In this document: positions 36,779-46,825 of the stretch, in pieces | Layout of the letters: every line of letters starts with the position of its first letter | How positions within the stretch are numbered: the stretch's first letter is position 1 | Assembly (NCBI RefSeq): GCF_018100925.1 | Contig: NZ_JAGJEH010000003.1 | Span: 597,004-661,003 of the forward strand | Direction of reading: 5' to 3' | From: Pseudoalteromonas luteoviolacea | GTDB taxonomy: Bacteria; Pseudomonadota; Gammaproteobacteria; Enterobacterales; Alteromonadaceae | DNA: 64,000 nt | Translations under genes and position numbers: made by a program | Notes under the pieces: generated by a model | Seen by the model: the letters and a program-made list of their open reading frames with translations, nothing else | The model's database searches: none | What the model was told of the DNA's origin: nothing

Positions 36779-37543
36779 ATGTTTGAACTAAAAAAAATTC
36801 TCGGTAGCCTACTGATGCCGCTACCTATGTCTCTTATTATTATTTTTCTTTTATTACTGCTTACCTCTAAAGCAAACAAAAAAAGCTACCTAGCCTGTCT
36901 AAGCACTGTTCTAACGTTATGGATGATCAGTACCCCTTTTTTTGCAAACTTCATAATTACGTACAAAGAGCAAACTCAGAAAACATTCTCTGTAAAAGCA
37001 CACCCGCAGATTGATGCAATTGTCGTTCTGGGCAGCGGCGTGCACCCCAATACAAAGCTAACAGCAAATCAGCAACTTTCGAGTACAGGCATAGCAAGAC
37101 TTGTTGAGGGCATTAGACTTGCGCGCATTTACCCTAATGCTGAATTAATTGTCTCCGGCGCAGGTTTAAGCAATGTAACAAGTAGCGAGCTCATGGCACA
37201 AGCAGCCCTATCTTTGGGGATCAGTTCACATCGCATTAGACAAAACCCAAAAGCTTATGACACTGCTCAAGAGGCCAAACTTTTAGCGCCGCGTTTAGTA
37301 GACAGCAAGGTGATCCTCGTTACGTCAGCGAGCCATATGCGTCGTGCACAAGATCTCTTCTCTGCACAGGGAATTGATACGTATCCTTCCCCTGCTGAAG
37401 TATTCAGCTACCACAATACCCCAACTTATATGAAATTTATTGCCTCTAGCAGCGTACTAAACACCATTACAGCCTATACTCACGAGTGGATTGGCCAAAA
37501 GTGGATAACCCTTAGGCGAGCGCTAGACAGTGAAGCCCTGTGA
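36779..37543 (+). CDS. ElyC/YdcF-like DUF218 membrane protein
   Basis: The 254-residue protein has two N-terminal membrane segments (about 8-28 and 36-58) and a DUF218 domain (about 75-235) with IVVLGSGVHPNTKL, GIRLARIYPNAELIVSGAG, AQAALSLGI and ILVTSASHMRRAQDLF. The beginning MFELKKILGSLLMPLP resembles E. coli ElyC, which affects envelope biogenesis through the lipid carrier undecaprenyl phosphate. Exact chemistry is not known. It lies 48 bases beyond metR on the same strand. Confidence 0.8.
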   Translation: MFELKKILGSLLMPLPMSLIIIFLLLLLTSKANKKSYLACLSTVLTLWMISTPFFANFIITYKEQTQKTFSVKAHPQIDAIVVLGSGVHPNTKLTANQQLSSTGIARLVEGIRLARIYPNAELIVSGAGLSNVTSSELMAQAALSLGISSHRIRQNPKAYDTAQEAKLLAPRLVDSKVILVTSASHMRRAQDLFSAQGIDTYPSPAEVFSYHNTPTYMKFIASSSVLNTITAYTHEWIGQKWITLRRALDSEAL

Positions 37544-37704
37544 GCACATGTACGGTAAAAAGGTGTAAATTGCATAAAGTTAGACCTAATGAAACTTGAA
37601 TCTGTGCTTAAAAACGCAAAAAATTGAAAAATTGCTCAAAAATAGGTATAAATGGCGTTTATTCTTAACCTGCGTATCCACGTACAACACGACTGGGATC
37701 TACG

Positions 37705-38070
37705 ATGAGTAAACTTGATAAGACTGAAGTTCTAAGCGCATTTGAAGCTGCTTATGAAGCTGTGAATGGCAAAAAGCCTGAAATCACAATCAAACCAGGC
37801 TGGTACAGCATTGATGGCGGCAAAAATATGCGCCTAGCTGACGTCGCGGCATTAACCGAAGAACTAACTTCAGGTTCTGCTGGCACTAAAGCGGAAGCAA
37901 AGCCAGCTAAAAAGCCGGCAGCAAAAAAAGCAGCACCAGCTGTTAAAGCAAAAGCTGCTGCCTTTAACGTTGTAACAGCAAACGAAGAAGGCTACAAGGC
38001 TGAGGAAGCTTGGATTGTAGAGCTTGCAGAGAAAGACCACGACTGTCGTCTTCCTCGCGGTGTTGTTTAA
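37705..38070 (+). CDS. Small hypothetical protein with Ala-Lys linker
   Basis: The 121-residue protein has a compact N-terminal domain (SKLDKTEVLSAFEAAYEAVNG, KPGWYSIDGGKNMRLADVAAL), a linker rich in alanine, lysine and proline (about 62-87), and a C-terminal piece (TANEEGYKAEEAWIVELAEK, DHDCRLPRGVV). The linker resembles flexible basic tails of histone-like proteins, but no DNA-binding fold is recognised. A clear 160-base upstream region suggests its own promoter. I do not recognise the family. Confidence 0.75.
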   Translation: MSKLDKTEVLSAFEAAYEAVNGKKPEITIKPGWYSIDGGKNMRLADVAALTEELTSGSAGTKAEAKPAKKPAAKKAAPAVKAKAAAFNVVTANEEGYKAEEAWIVELAEKDHDCRLPRGVV

Positions 38071-38084
38071 GCACTAAATGTGTG

Positions 38085-38109
38085 GTGCCACATTCATCCA
38101 TGTTGGCAC
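38085..38109. terminator. Hairpin between convergent genes
   Basis: GTGCCA (38085-38090) pairs with TGGCAC (38104-38109), with further inner pairing CAT/ATG and one bulged base. It lies in the 59-base gap between convergent stops; T-tract is poor. Confidence 0.4.
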
Positions 38110-38129
38110 CCTCATTTCCCTAGGGCAAA

Positions 38130-38594
38130 CTAACACTCAAAACGCTGTCTTGTTACCTTCCCCCAGTATGGGTCTACATACTCATCTTCCACTAACCCTA
38201 ACCCTGGTAACGTACTAATTGCACTGCACCAAAATTCAGTGGCATAATCCGCGCCTTCTATTTGCTTCACAGTCCAACTTCCTGGATATAGCGTCCACAA
38301 CGCATGCGCAAACCGAGTACCTAACTTTGCTTTTCTAAATACTGGCACAATATAAAACTCTGCAACCTCCATATCTTTGTCAGACTGCATATAAATCGCA
38401 GCAATCCCAGCAGGCACGCCTGATATATAACAGATAAAAGCAGATACTTGCTCTTGTGCAATATCTGTATCTAACTCAAACATGCCGTCTTGTCGTGGCT
38501 CTTTTTCTGTTAATTTAGAGAACTCAGCTTCATAAGCCTGCGCAAGGTTAAAGTACACTGCTTGGTTCAAATCATTTACGGCAACAAGTTCCAT
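38130..38594 (-). CDS. GNAT family N-acetyltransferase
   Basis: With the start at 38594 (MELVAVNDLNQAVY), preceded by AGGAAAG, this is 154 residues. The acetyl-CoA-binding part reads VAEFYIVPVFRKAKLGTRFAHALW, a weak version of the R-x-x-G-x-G/A loop. The C-terminus LGLVEDEYVDPYWGKVTRQRF is of a kind seen in uncharacterised GNAT proteins. The substrate is unknown. It is not overlapping with the GST gene upstream. Confidence 0.75.
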   Translation of the reverse strand: MELVAVNDLNQAVYFNLAQAYEAEFSKLTEKEPRQDGMFELDTDIAQEQVSAFICYISGVPAGIAAIYMQSDKDMEVAEFYIVPVFRKAKLGTRFAHALWTLYPGSWTVKQIEGADYATEFWCSAISTLPGLGLVEDEYVDPYWGKVTRQRFEC

Positions 38595-38662
38595 GCTCTT
38601 TCCTATCAATACGACTCCCGTAATGCTAACGCTAAATTAGGACTAAATTATGGAGTGACTAT

Positions 38663-39319
38663 TTACTCTTTTCGTTCAATACCAGCTTCATCACACTCAA
38701 CGACTTCATGTTCAAGTAGTGCCTGCTCTCGCCACTTACTCAGTACAGGACAAGCCAATACATGCTCTACATATCTTGAAGCTGTTTCGTTAAGCGTAAC
38801 GCCATAGGTATAAAATCGCATACAAACCGGAGCATACATAGCATCTACTATTGTCCAATGACCAAACAGCCAGCCCCCCTGATAGTCATACTGCGTTTGC
38901 TCTGTGAAAATATCCTCAATTCTCTGAATGTCTTTGGACACCTTTGCGTCGACTTCAACATGACGTTTCGCTCTAATATTCATGGGCATGGCATTTTTTA
39001 AAGCTGAGAAACCACTGTGCATTTCAGCACACAATGCGCGAGCACGTGCCCTTTGTTCGCGATTTTCAGGTAAGGCTTGCCCAGATAAATAAGTTTCGTT
39101 GATATATTCCAAAATAGCGAGTGATTCCCAGACAGTCACATTGCCATCAACTAATGTCGGCACTTTTAACGTTGGACTGATATTTTTTAAGGTATTGTAA
39201 AATTGCGCCGTTTCTAAACCAAGTTTTACTTCCTCATAGTCCACATCAAACTTTTCAAGTAGTAACCAAGCTCTCAGTGACCATGTGGAATAATTTTTAT
39301 TTCCAATAAATAGCTGCAT
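38663..39319 (-). CDS. Glutathione S-transferase family protein
   Basis: The start at 39319 (MQLFIGNKNYSTWSLR) has a strong AAAGGAG; an upstream start at 39346 is less likely. The 218-residue protein has a thioredoxin-fold N-terminal domain with the serine in NYSTWSLRAWL and VPTLVDGNVTVWESLAILEY (the glutathione-contacting E-S), then a helical C-terminal domain. It resembles YfcF/YfcG-type bacterial GSTs. It is divergent from a LysR regulator gene (39429), a common arrangement for detoxification genes under that regulator. Confidence 0.88.
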   Translation of the reverse strand: MQLFIGNKNYSTWSLRAWLLLEKFDVDYEEVKLGLETAQFYNTLKNISPTLKVPTLVDGNVTVWESLAILEYINETYLSGQALPENREQRARARALCAEMHSGFSALKNAMPMNIRAKRHVEVDAKVSKDIQRIEDIFTEQTQYDYQGGWLFGHWTIVDAMYAPVCMRFYTYGVTLNETASRYVEHVLACPVLSKWREQALLEHEVVECDEAGIERKE

Positions 39320-39428
39320 CGTAACTCCTTTAAATTTAAAACTCATTAAAAAGACAGTTAATGCTAGATTGCAATTTAGATTAAAACTAGCGGATAATTT
39401 AAATACAATACATCAATATATTTGATAC

Positions 39429-40280
39429 ATGGATATAGAAGCTTTAAAAAGTTTTCTCGCATTTGTCGAAACCGGTAGCTTTACACGCACAGCCACACAA
39501 ATGCACAAAACACAATCAGCCATCAGCATGCAAATGAAGAAGTTGCAGCAGGACATAGGACAGCAGTTGTTTGTTAAAGAAGGGCGGCAACTACATTTAA
39601 CCAGTGAAGGCATGGCTTTGGTGGGTTACGCAAAAAAAATAGTCCAACTGCAGCAAAGTGCACTAACAAATCTGGCTTCAGCGAGTCCCAAAACACTGCT
39701 GCAGCTAGGATGCCCAGATGATTATGCCGAATCTGTCCTGCCTACACTCATTGAGCTGTTACACCAATATGTAGAACACTTGGACCTGCAAGTTACATGT
39801 GCGTCAAGCCCACAACTGCTAAGCCAACTAGACCAAGGGCTACTCGATCTTGCCATCGTGACGCGTAGTGCCAATTCAGAGCAAGGCTATTTACTCTGCC
39901 AAGATCACGGCGTCTGGGTTGGTGCAAACCAAGCCAATCTTTTAGAGCAACCAACACTCCCCCTTGCTGTTTTTCAAAAAGAGTGTCGATTTCACCAAGC
40001 GGCGATCGAAGGCTTGATGAAACAAAATCAAGCTTTTAGAGTTATCGCTTGCTCAGGCAGTGCCAGTGCACTACGCGGTTTGGTTAAACAAGAGCTAGCA
40101 ATATCCGCTATGGCTAATTTGAGCCGAAATACCCTACCTGTACTAAAAGATCCGCGATTACCAGCGCTACCTAGTATCGAAATTGCTTTAGTAAAACACA
40201 GTGGTTCTTCCACCGTAGTTTCCCAAAACCAAGTAGAACAAATCTGTCAGCAGTTCCAATATCGTTTTAGTTCAGAATAG
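39429..40280 (+). CDS. LysR-type transcriptional regulator
   Basis: The 283-residue protein has the LysR helix-turn-helix (about 2-60; IEALKSFLAFVETGSFTRTA, SAISMQMKKLQ) and a substrate-binding-like effector domain, including PQLLSQLDQGLLDLAIVTR. It is divergent from the GST gene with about 110 bases between the starts, which probably contain its operator. Inducer unknown. It is followed by an outer-membrane protein gene about 110 bases downstream. Confidence 0.88.
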   Translation: MDIEALKSFLAFVETGSFTRTATQMHKTQSAISMQMKKLQQDIGQQLFVKEGRQLHLTSEGMALVGYAKKIVQLQQSALTNLASASPKTLLQLGCPDDYAESVLPTLIELLHQYVEHLDLQVTCASSPQLLSQLDQGLLDLAIVTRSANSEQGYLLCQDHGVWVGANQANLLEQPTLPLAVFQKECRFHQAAIEGLMKQNQAFRVIACSGSASALRGLVKQELAISAMANLSRNTLPVLKDPRLPALPSIEIALVKHSGSSTVVSQNQVEQICQQFQYRFSSE

Positions 40281-40391
40281 CGTTTTTCGCATATTTTCAC
40301 TGACCCTTACATTTTTTGACAACGGTGCCACAGACTCTCACAGGCCTTGGCCCTAAACTGAGTCACAAGTTAACCAAATGGAATATGCGTA

Positions 40392-40988
40392 ATGAAAACT
40401 TTATCTCTACTCTCACTAGTACTGGCTGCGGCAACTTCTTTTTCAACAATGGCAAACATCAGCGATGACAAGCACAGAGTAGGTGCCCAGTTATCTGGTG
40501 GCTCAGCATCATACAAAAGCTCTAGCCAAGATGGCGACGGCGTTGGCCAACTGTACGTCTATTACAACTACCAGTTTGACCCAACTTGGGCACTTGAGGT
40601 GGGTCTAAACGGCGGCGGTGATTCAGATGAGTGGGAATGCACAGACACAAAAAACAGAAAGTTCACCTGCACTCAATTGAATAAGACCTTATTCGAAATA
40701 GGTGCTAACGATTTGGATTATGGCAATTTAATCGTCGCAGCCAAAGGCCAGTATAAATTGACAGAACGAAACTCACTATACGGCAAATTGGGTGCTAACT
40801 TTTACGACTACGAACTCAACCGAGGAAGTAAAACCTTAGAAGAAGATGACGGTGTCGGTTTTGTTGCCGAACTAGGCTGGCAATTCGACTGGCAAAATGG
40901 CATGGCAATGAACGTCAGCTATCAGTACCTCGATATGGGTGACCTAGACGTATCTGCACTTGGCGTCGGTGTCAGCTATCGCTTTTAA
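40392..40988 (+). CDS. Small outer-membrane beta-barrel protein
   Basis: The 198-residue protein has a signal peptide (about 1-21, ending STMAN), alternating amphipathic strands (GQLYVYYNYQFDPTWALEVGL, GKLGANFYDYEL) and the terminal phenylalanine signature GVSYRF recognised by the BAM machinery. Size fits an 8-stranded OmpA/OmpX-like barrel. Ligand or role unknown. Its final 17 bases overlap the end of the convergent histidine-kinase gene. Confidence 0.82.
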   Translation: MKTLSLLSLVLAAATSFSTMANISDDKHRVGAQLSGGSASYKSSSQDGDGVGQLYVYYNYQFDPTWALEVGLNGGGDSDEWECTDTKNRKFTCTQLNKTLFEIGANDLDYGNLIVAAKGQYKLTERNSLYGKLGANFYDYELNRGSKTLEEDDGVGFVAELGWQFDWQNGMAMNVSYQYLDMGDLDVSALGVGVSYRF

Positions 40989-43173
40989 GTAAACTCTGAT
41001 GTGGTATATACAGCGTAATGGCAACTCCGCCCATTTCGCTGTGTGAAGCACTGATATCCCCCTTGTGTGCTTGGATGATCTGCTGACAGATCGCCAAGCC
41101 AAGACCCGAGCCTCCATGATCTCTACTACGCGAGCCCTCGCAGCGATATAAGCGCTCAAATATTTTCTCTAAATCTTCGTTAGCGACACCTGGAAATGAA
41201 TCTTCGACTAAGACCGTCAAACCCTTTTCATCCACGTTCATTGATATCTGTGTTTTTCCGTTTGAACTGGTATAAAAATGACTATTTCTCAAAAGGTTGA
41301 AAATAACCTGACGGATCCTCGCTGCATCCAAGTTACAAATGCAATCGTGCACTTTTTCAGAGAATGACAAGGTTTGTTGCTTTGTCGCATACATGGGCTG
41401 AAACTCCTCGACAATTTCATTAAGCAGTATGCTGACATCTACAGGCTGTTGATCTAACACCATGGCATCATTATCAAATTGCGCTGATTGGTAGATATCT
41501 TTGATTAAATTATCGAGGTGACTGATCTTTTTCTGGATTTTCAAAAAACCTTTGACCGGATCTGGCTCTATATTGTGCTGCATCGCTTCTACAGTCAATT
41601 TTAAAGCCGCAAGTGGAGTTCTTAGTTCGTGAGAGACGTCAGCCAATAAGCGATTTTTCTGCGCTAGGGATTCAGCCATCATATCGGATTCTAGCTCAAC
41701 AAATTGCTGCTTCTGTTTTTGTCTTTTGTAAATATAAATCGCAACTGCCATAAAACACAACAGCAACGAAGCTCCCATACCACGTTGTAATTTTAAGTTT
41801 TCAAGGGTTGCTTTTGCCAGTGCTTGTTCATTTTGGATCAGTTTCAAAGCCTGCTCTTGCCGTATAAATTCAACGTTTTGCTGCATGGTCAGCGCTTGCT
41901 GTTTATCCAGATCATGATACAACTGAGTTTTAGCATCTATAAATGCTTCAAGACTTTGCATTGCGAGCTTATATTCTTCTAGCTGCTGTAACGCTTGCGC
42001 CTGATATTTCAGCAAAGTAGCGCGATATGAGTTGCCAATTGCTGGCAGTGCCATCACAGCTTCGATTTCGGATAACGCCTGTCTGTACTGCGCTTGGGCA
42101 AGGCGGATCTCTATGATAACTATTCGAACAGTATGCTCTGTGCGTTTTGCTTTTGCTTCAATGGCAAGCTCTAAAGCCTCTTGTGCCACTGATAGAGCCT
42201 GTGCTAAAGCTGACTGTGCAACATAAATATTGGCTAAAATACTCAGCTGCCAAGCTAGATCGCTATTGGCGCCACTTGCACGCGCTAGTTTGATACCTTC
42301 TTGGCTATGCTCAAGTGCTTCACTGATCTTTCCGAGCTGCAAATGAACTTGACTTAGCTTGCCGTGACTGTTGGCGATATGAATGGGATCACCAAGGGCT
42401 TTATCCACTTCTAAGGCTTGCTTAAAGTGCTGAAGTGCCTGTGGATACTTTTCTAGATCTCGATAAATCTCGCCAATATTATACAGCGAGTTGGATATGC
42501 CCTGTTGGTTTTGTTGCTGGCGCTGTATGTTGAGAGACTTTTCGTGAAAACGTAATGCGAGTTGCAAACTTCCCATGTAATCGTATATCACACCTAGCTG
42601 GTTATAATAGGTTGCTAAACGCGCTTTGTCTTCGATCGGGGCAACCAGTGAAATGGCATCTTTAATGACCCGTTCAGCCTCACTGTAGTTAGCTTGATAC
42701 CTCAAAGCTCGAGCGAGTAAATGCAATATATCACTTCGTAAAGTCAGGTGTTCTTTTGGCACCAAATTTCGTGCTTGCTCCAATAGCAATAAGCCCGCAC
42801 TTATATCGCTTTGCTTAATTGCTAGCTGAGCTTGCAATAATTTGATCTGTGCTGGCGCTTCCTCAAATTTACTCATTACAGGAAGATATGACTCTAGTTC
42901 GTATAGATGCTGCTTGGCCTCCATAAAGAGACCTAGTTTAGTCTTCGCCTTGGCCTCTATAATTTTAAGTTCAAACCAAAAACGAGAACTTGGCTGCGGG
43001 TGTATGAATAGCTGATTCAGCTCATCTACTTTGACTAGCGTTTGTTTTGGATTCTGTTCCAATGAGAGGGAAAGTTGAGATAATGAAGTCTGTACCTGCT
43101 CATCACTCGCATAAGTGAGCGGTATTGATAACAATAAAATAAGCAGTAAACTAACTTGGTGACCAAATAACAC
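40972..43173 (-). CDS. TPR-containing membrane sensor histidine kinase
   Basis: The 733-residue protein has a signal-like start, a long series of tetratricopeptide repeats (about 60-400; LARALRYQANYSEAE, SLYNIGEIYRDLEKYPQALQHFKQALEVDK), a coiled coil, one membrane segment (about 465-483) and a kinase core. The core has the phosphoacceptor SHELRTPLAAL near 515, the N-box NLLRNSHFYTSS and GGSGLGLAICQQI. The G1 motif reads EDSFPGV instead of the usual DSGPGV. No response regulator gene is adjacent, so this is an orphan kinase. TPRs outside the membrane suggest it senses a protein or peptide. Confidence 0.88.
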   Translation of the reverse strand: MLFGHQVSLLLILLLSIPLTYASDEQVQTSLSQLSLSLEQNPKQTLVKVDELNQLFIHPQPSSRFWFELKIIEAKAKTKLGLFMEAKQHLYELESYLPVMSKFEEAPAQIKLLQAQLAIKQSDISAGLLLLEQARNLVPKEHLTLRSDILHLLARALRYQANYSEAERVIKDAISLVAPIEDKARLATYYNQLGVIYDYMGSLQLALRFHEKSLNIQRQQQNQQGISNSLYNIGEIYRDLEKYPQALQHFKQALEVDKALGDPIHIANSHGKLSQVHLQLGKISEALEHSQEGIKLARASGANSDLAWQLSILANIYVAQSALAQALSVAQEALELAIEAKAKRTEHTVRIVIIEIRLAQAQYRQALSEIEAVMALPAIGNSYRATLLKYQAQALQQLEEYKLAMQSLEAFIDAKTQLYHDLDKQQALTMQQNVEFIRQEQALKLIQNEQALAKATLENLKLQRGMGASLLLCFMAVAIYIYKRQKQKQQFVELESDMMAESLAQKNRLLADVSHELRTPLAALKLTVEAMQHNIEPDPVKGFLKIQKKISHLDNLIKDIYQSAQFDNDAMVLDQQPVDVSILLNEIVEEFQPMYATKQQTLSFSEKVHDCICNLDAARIRQVIFNLLRNSHFYTSSNGKTQISMNVDEKGLTVLVEDSFPGVANEDLEKIFERLYRCEGSRSRDHGGSGLGLAICQQIIQAHKGDISASHSEMGGVAITLYIPHQSLLKSDS

Positions 43174-43375
43174 AGTACAGAGCGACTCTCACAAAATGGC
43201 GTTTCGATAACTAAAAATGGTTCAGCAGCACCCGCTTGTTATTCAGGTGCCACACGATGCCCACTTCATACACTAGATAATTTAACCGTTTTTCGCCAAC
43301 TTAGCACCTATTGTTTATAAATAAGCCAGCAAAAGAGCGATGTCATATTTGCACTTGGTATTCTTTTGCTCTGCT

Positions 43376-45394
43376 TTAACTATTTAATAACTGCTGCTGC
43401 AAAAGTTGGATTTGATCACGCACTTGCGCCGCTTTTTCAAACTCTAATTCACGCGCATGTGTCATCATCTGTGCTTCTAGCTGTGCGATCTGTTCGGTCA
43501 GTTGCGCCGTTGATTTACCTGCTGTAGATATTGATAAACCTTTACCCTGCTTCACTTTATTTGAGTTTGTATTATCAGTCTCTTGTACTTCTTCGCCCAA
43601 ATCCATCACATCGGTGATCTTTTTGTTTAAGGCTTGCGGTACAATACCGTGCTGTTCATTGTAGGCTTGTTGCTTTTCGCGTCGTCGTTCTGTTTCATCA
43701 ATCGCAGCACGCATCGAGCGAGTGATCCTATCGCCATACAGAATAGCCTTTCCATTCAGGTGTCTAGCGGCACGACCTATGGTCTGAATTAGCGACCGAG
43801 TCGAGCGTAAAAACCCTTCTTTGTCAGCATCTAAGATAGCTACCAGTGAAACTTCCGGCATATCGAGACCCTCACGCAACAAGTTTATCCCGACCAAAAC
43901 ATCAAAAACACCTTTCCTAAGATCTCGAATGATCTCCATTCGCTCAACCGTATCTATATCAGAGTGCAAATATCGCACTTTGACATCGTGATCATTTAAA
44001 TAGTCGGTGAGATCTTCAGCCATTCTTTTCGTGAGGGTAGTCACTAAAACACGCTCTTTTAACTCGACACGCTGATAAATCTCAGATAGCAGATCATCAA
44101 CTTGCGTTGTCACTGGACGCACTTCAAGCACAGGATCAAGTAAGCCAGTCGGACGGATCACCTGCTCAGCGACTTCGCCACTTGAGCGCTCAAGTTCATA
44201 GTCACCCGGTGTAGCCGAGACGTAGATTGTCTGAGGTGCGATAGATTCAAACTCTTCGAATTTCAGCGGTCGATTATCCATTGCCGAAGGTAATCTAAAG
44301 CCATACTCAACAAGGTTTTCTTTTCTGCTGCGATCCCCTTTATACATAGCACCAACTTGCGAAACAGTTACGTGTGATTCATCAATGATCATCAATGCAT
44401 CATCTGGTAAATAATCGAGTAAGGTCGGGGGTGGCTCACCCGGTGCTCTGCCAGACAAATATCGACTGTAGTTTTCAATGCCCGAACAAAAGCCCAGCTC
44501 TTGCATCATTTCGATATCGTATTGCGTGCGCTGCGCAACTCGCTGCTCTTCTACTAGCTTATTTGCGTCCATCAAATATGCTCTGCGTTCTTTTAGCTCG
44601 CCTTTGATCTTATCAATTGCATCAAGTATTTTTTCTCTTGGCGTAACGTAATGCGTTTTTGGGTAGATGGTTGCTCTGACTAGGTGTTTGTCGACTGCAC
44701 CTGTTAGCGGATCAAATAAACTGATACGCTCAATCTCATCATCAAACATTTCAACCCGCACCGCTTGTGTTTCTGATTCTGCTGGGAAGATATCAATTAC
44801 CTCTCCACGTACTCGGTATGTACCGCGCGAGAAGTCCATGTCATTACGAGTATATTGCAGTTCAGCCAAGCGACGGAGCATAGCCCGTTGCTCCATGGTT
44901 TCACCCACTTTGAGCAGCAGCATCATTTTCATATAAGAGTCGGGATCACCCAAACCATAAATCGCCGAGACCGAAGCGACAATAATAGTGTCCCTTCTTT
45001 CGAGCAATGCCTTGGTAGCAGACAATCTCATTTGCTCAATATGATCATTGATCGAAGCGTCTTTTTCAATAAAAGTATCACTGGCTACAACATAGGCTTC
45101 GGGCTGGTAATAGTCATAATACGAAACGAAATACTCTACGGCATTGTTGGGGAAAAACTCTTTCATTTCGCCATATAATTGCGCAGCTAGCGTTTTGTTG
45201 TGCGCCATAATAATAGTTGGGCGATTTAGCTTGTGAATAATATTCGCCATTGTAAAGGTTTTACCTGTACCAGTTGCACCTAGTAAGGTTTGATGGGCAA
45301 GCCCTGCCTCTAGACCATCACATAGCTGAGCAATCGCGGTCGGCTGATCACCATTTGGGGAAAATTCGGATACTAACTCAAAAGATTCATTCAT
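43376..45394 (-). CDS. uvrB: UvrABC system protein B
   Basis: The 672-residue helicase-like subunit verifies DNA damage in nucleotide-excision repair. Walker [13 protein letters not shown], the beta-hairpin region [29 protein letters not shown] and a C-terminal UVR domain ([18 protein letters not shown]) that contacts UvrC are all present. The start codon overlaps the stop of the MATE gene by the ATGA junction, so uvrB is translated from a shared message. I see no LexA box immediately upstream of uvrB or of the MATE gene. Confidence 0.97.
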   Translation of the reverse strand: MNESFELVSEFSPNGDQPTAIAQLCDGLEAGLAHQTLLGATGTGKTFTMANIIHKLNRPTIIMAHNKTLAAQLYGEMKEFFPNNAVEYFVSYYDYYQPEAYVVASDTFIEKDASINDHIEQMRLSATKALLERRDTIIVASVSAIYGLGDPDSYMKMMLLLKVGETMEQRAMLRRLAELQYTRNDMDFSRGTYRVRGEVIDIFPAESETQAVRVEMFDDEIERISLFDPLTGAVDKHLVRATIYPKTHYVTPREKILDAIDKIKGELKERRAYLMDANKLVEEQRVAQRTQYDIEMMQELGFCSGIENYSRYLSGRAPGEPPPTLLDYLPDDALMIIDESHVTVSQVGAMYKGDRSRKENLVEYGFRLPSAMDNRPLKFEEFESIAPQTIYVSATPGDYELERSSGEVAEQVIRPTGLLDPVLEVRPVTTQVDDLLSEIYQRVELKERVLVTTLTKRMAEDLTDYLNDHDVKVRYLHSDIDTVERMEIIRDLRKGVFDVLVGINLLREGLDMPEVSLVAILDADKEGFLRSTRSLIQTIGRAARHLNGKAILYGDRITRSMRAAIDETERRREKQQAYNEQHGIVPQALNKKITDVMDLGEEVQETDNTNSNKVKQGKGLSISTAGKSTAQLTEQIAQLEAQMMTHARELEFEKAAQVRDQIQLLQQQLLNS

Positions 45395-46770
45395 GAAGGT
45401 TGTACCTCAAGGCGTTCATGTTGCATGTTGTTTAGGGTTTTTCTAAACCACATATACGCTGAAACAGCTGTAAATAAGTTACCAATTGCAGCGCCAACGA
45501 ATAGCCCTGTTAACCCCGCAATATGGGAACCAATATAAGCGCAGGGTATATAAAAAACAAACAGTCGAACAATACTTAAGATCAACGCATTCATTGGTTT
45601 ATGTAAAGCATTGAAAGATGAATTGGTTAGTATAATGATCCCTTGTAAGCCATAACTCAGCGGTAACGTGTAAATGAAGAGCGTAATTATCTCTATGACC
45701 TCTGGTTCATTGCCAAAAGCTTGACTCACCCAATGTGCCGTAAGGAGTAAAACTATATAAATTGCAAATTGCCAAACAAGTACAAATCTCAGTGTTCTGG
45801 TATAGGCTTCTTTTACTCTTGCAAAATTACCCGCTCCATAATTTTGGCTAACAAAAGGGGGTAATGTCATCGATAGTGCTAAAATAACCAAACAAGCGAT
45901 CGACTCGATACGACTTCCCACACCAAATGCGGCAACAGCTTGCGCACCATAAGTTGCAACAATTGCAGTCATCACAGCCATTGCAATAGGCGTCAGCATA
46001 TTCGCACCTGCCGCAGGCAAACCTATTTTCATAATTTTGGATACAGCCTCCCAAGTGCTTTGGGTAGGACTTGAGCAACTTAAAAGACGCTTTTTTACTG
46101 CCAGTAAGTAAATAATCACCACCACACCAACGGCCCATGCAACCACCGATGCAATTGCAGCCCCTTGCACTCCCATCTCAGGAATAGGGCCTAAACCAAA
46201 GATGAGGATAGGATCCAATATAGCATTTATAAGACCGCCCAACCCCATGATCATGCTTGGGGTCTTTGTATCTCCAGACGCACGAAGCACCGAATTTCCG
46301 ATCATTGGCGTGATCAAAAATACCGCGCCAAAGAACCATACATTCATATACTCATGTATATAAGGAAGTGTGGTTTCATCTGCCCCTAAAAGTGTAAATA
46401 TTGGGTCCATCAATAAATACCCAACACCTGCCAACATCGCGACCAAGACTGCCGCCAATACAAGGGAAACAAAAGCATCAAATTTGGCTTCTTCTATATT
46501 TTTGCTGCCCAATGCTTTCGCTATCACAGCGGAAGTCCCGATGCCCAGACCGATCGCTAAGCTAATAATGGTGAATGTAACAGGAAAGGTGAAACTCACC
46601 GCGGCCAGCGGTTTTGTGCCCAGTAAACTGATAAAGAACGTATCGACTAAATTGAAGCTCATCAGCATGATCATGCCAAATATCATTGGCACGGTCATAC
46701 GCTTTAATGTAGCTGGAATAGAGCCACTCAAAATATCACTATGGGAACTAGATTGGCGTACTGCGGACAT
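45391..46770 (-). CDS. MATE family efflux transporter
   Basis: The 459-residue protein has about 12 membrane segments and MATE family features ([60 protein letters not shown]). Such transporters use Na+ or H+ gradients to expel cationic compounds; the substrate is unknown. It overlaps uvrB by four bases and lies upstream of it, so the two form an operon. A small inverted repeat ATCATC/GATGAT at 46808-46825 is in the presumed promoter. Confidence 0.88.
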   Translation of the reverse strand: MSAVRQSSSHSDILSGSIPATLKRMTVPMIFGMIMLMSFNLVDTFFISLLGTKPLAAVSFTFPVTFTIISLAIGLGIGTSAVIAKALGSKNIEEAKFDAFVSLVLAAVLVAMLAGVGYLLMDPIFTLLGADETTLPYIHEYMNVWFFGAVFLITPMIGNSVLRASGDTKTPSMIMGLGGLINAILDPILIFGLGPIPEMGVQGAAIASVVAWAVGVVVIIYLLAVKKRLLSCSSPTQSTWEAVSKIMKIGLPAAGANMLTPIAMAVMTAIVATYGAQAVAAFGVGSRIESIACLVILALSMTLPPFVSQNYGAGNFARVKEAYTRTLRFVLVWQFAIYIVLLLTAHWVSQAFGNEPEVIEIITLFIYTLPLSYGLQGIIILTNSSFNALHKPMNALILSIVRLFVFYIPCAYIGSHIAGLTGLFVGAAIGNLFTAVSAYMWFRKTLNNMQHERLEVQPS

Positions 46771-46825
46771 AAATTATGATACCTCTTATAACAGCCCATC
46801 ATTCTAAATCATCATACTGGATGAT

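Noticed and set aside
46370..46807. 145-codon plus-strand frame over the MATE gene
   Set aside because: It is antisense to an intact, recognisable MATE transporter and has no ribosome-binding site.
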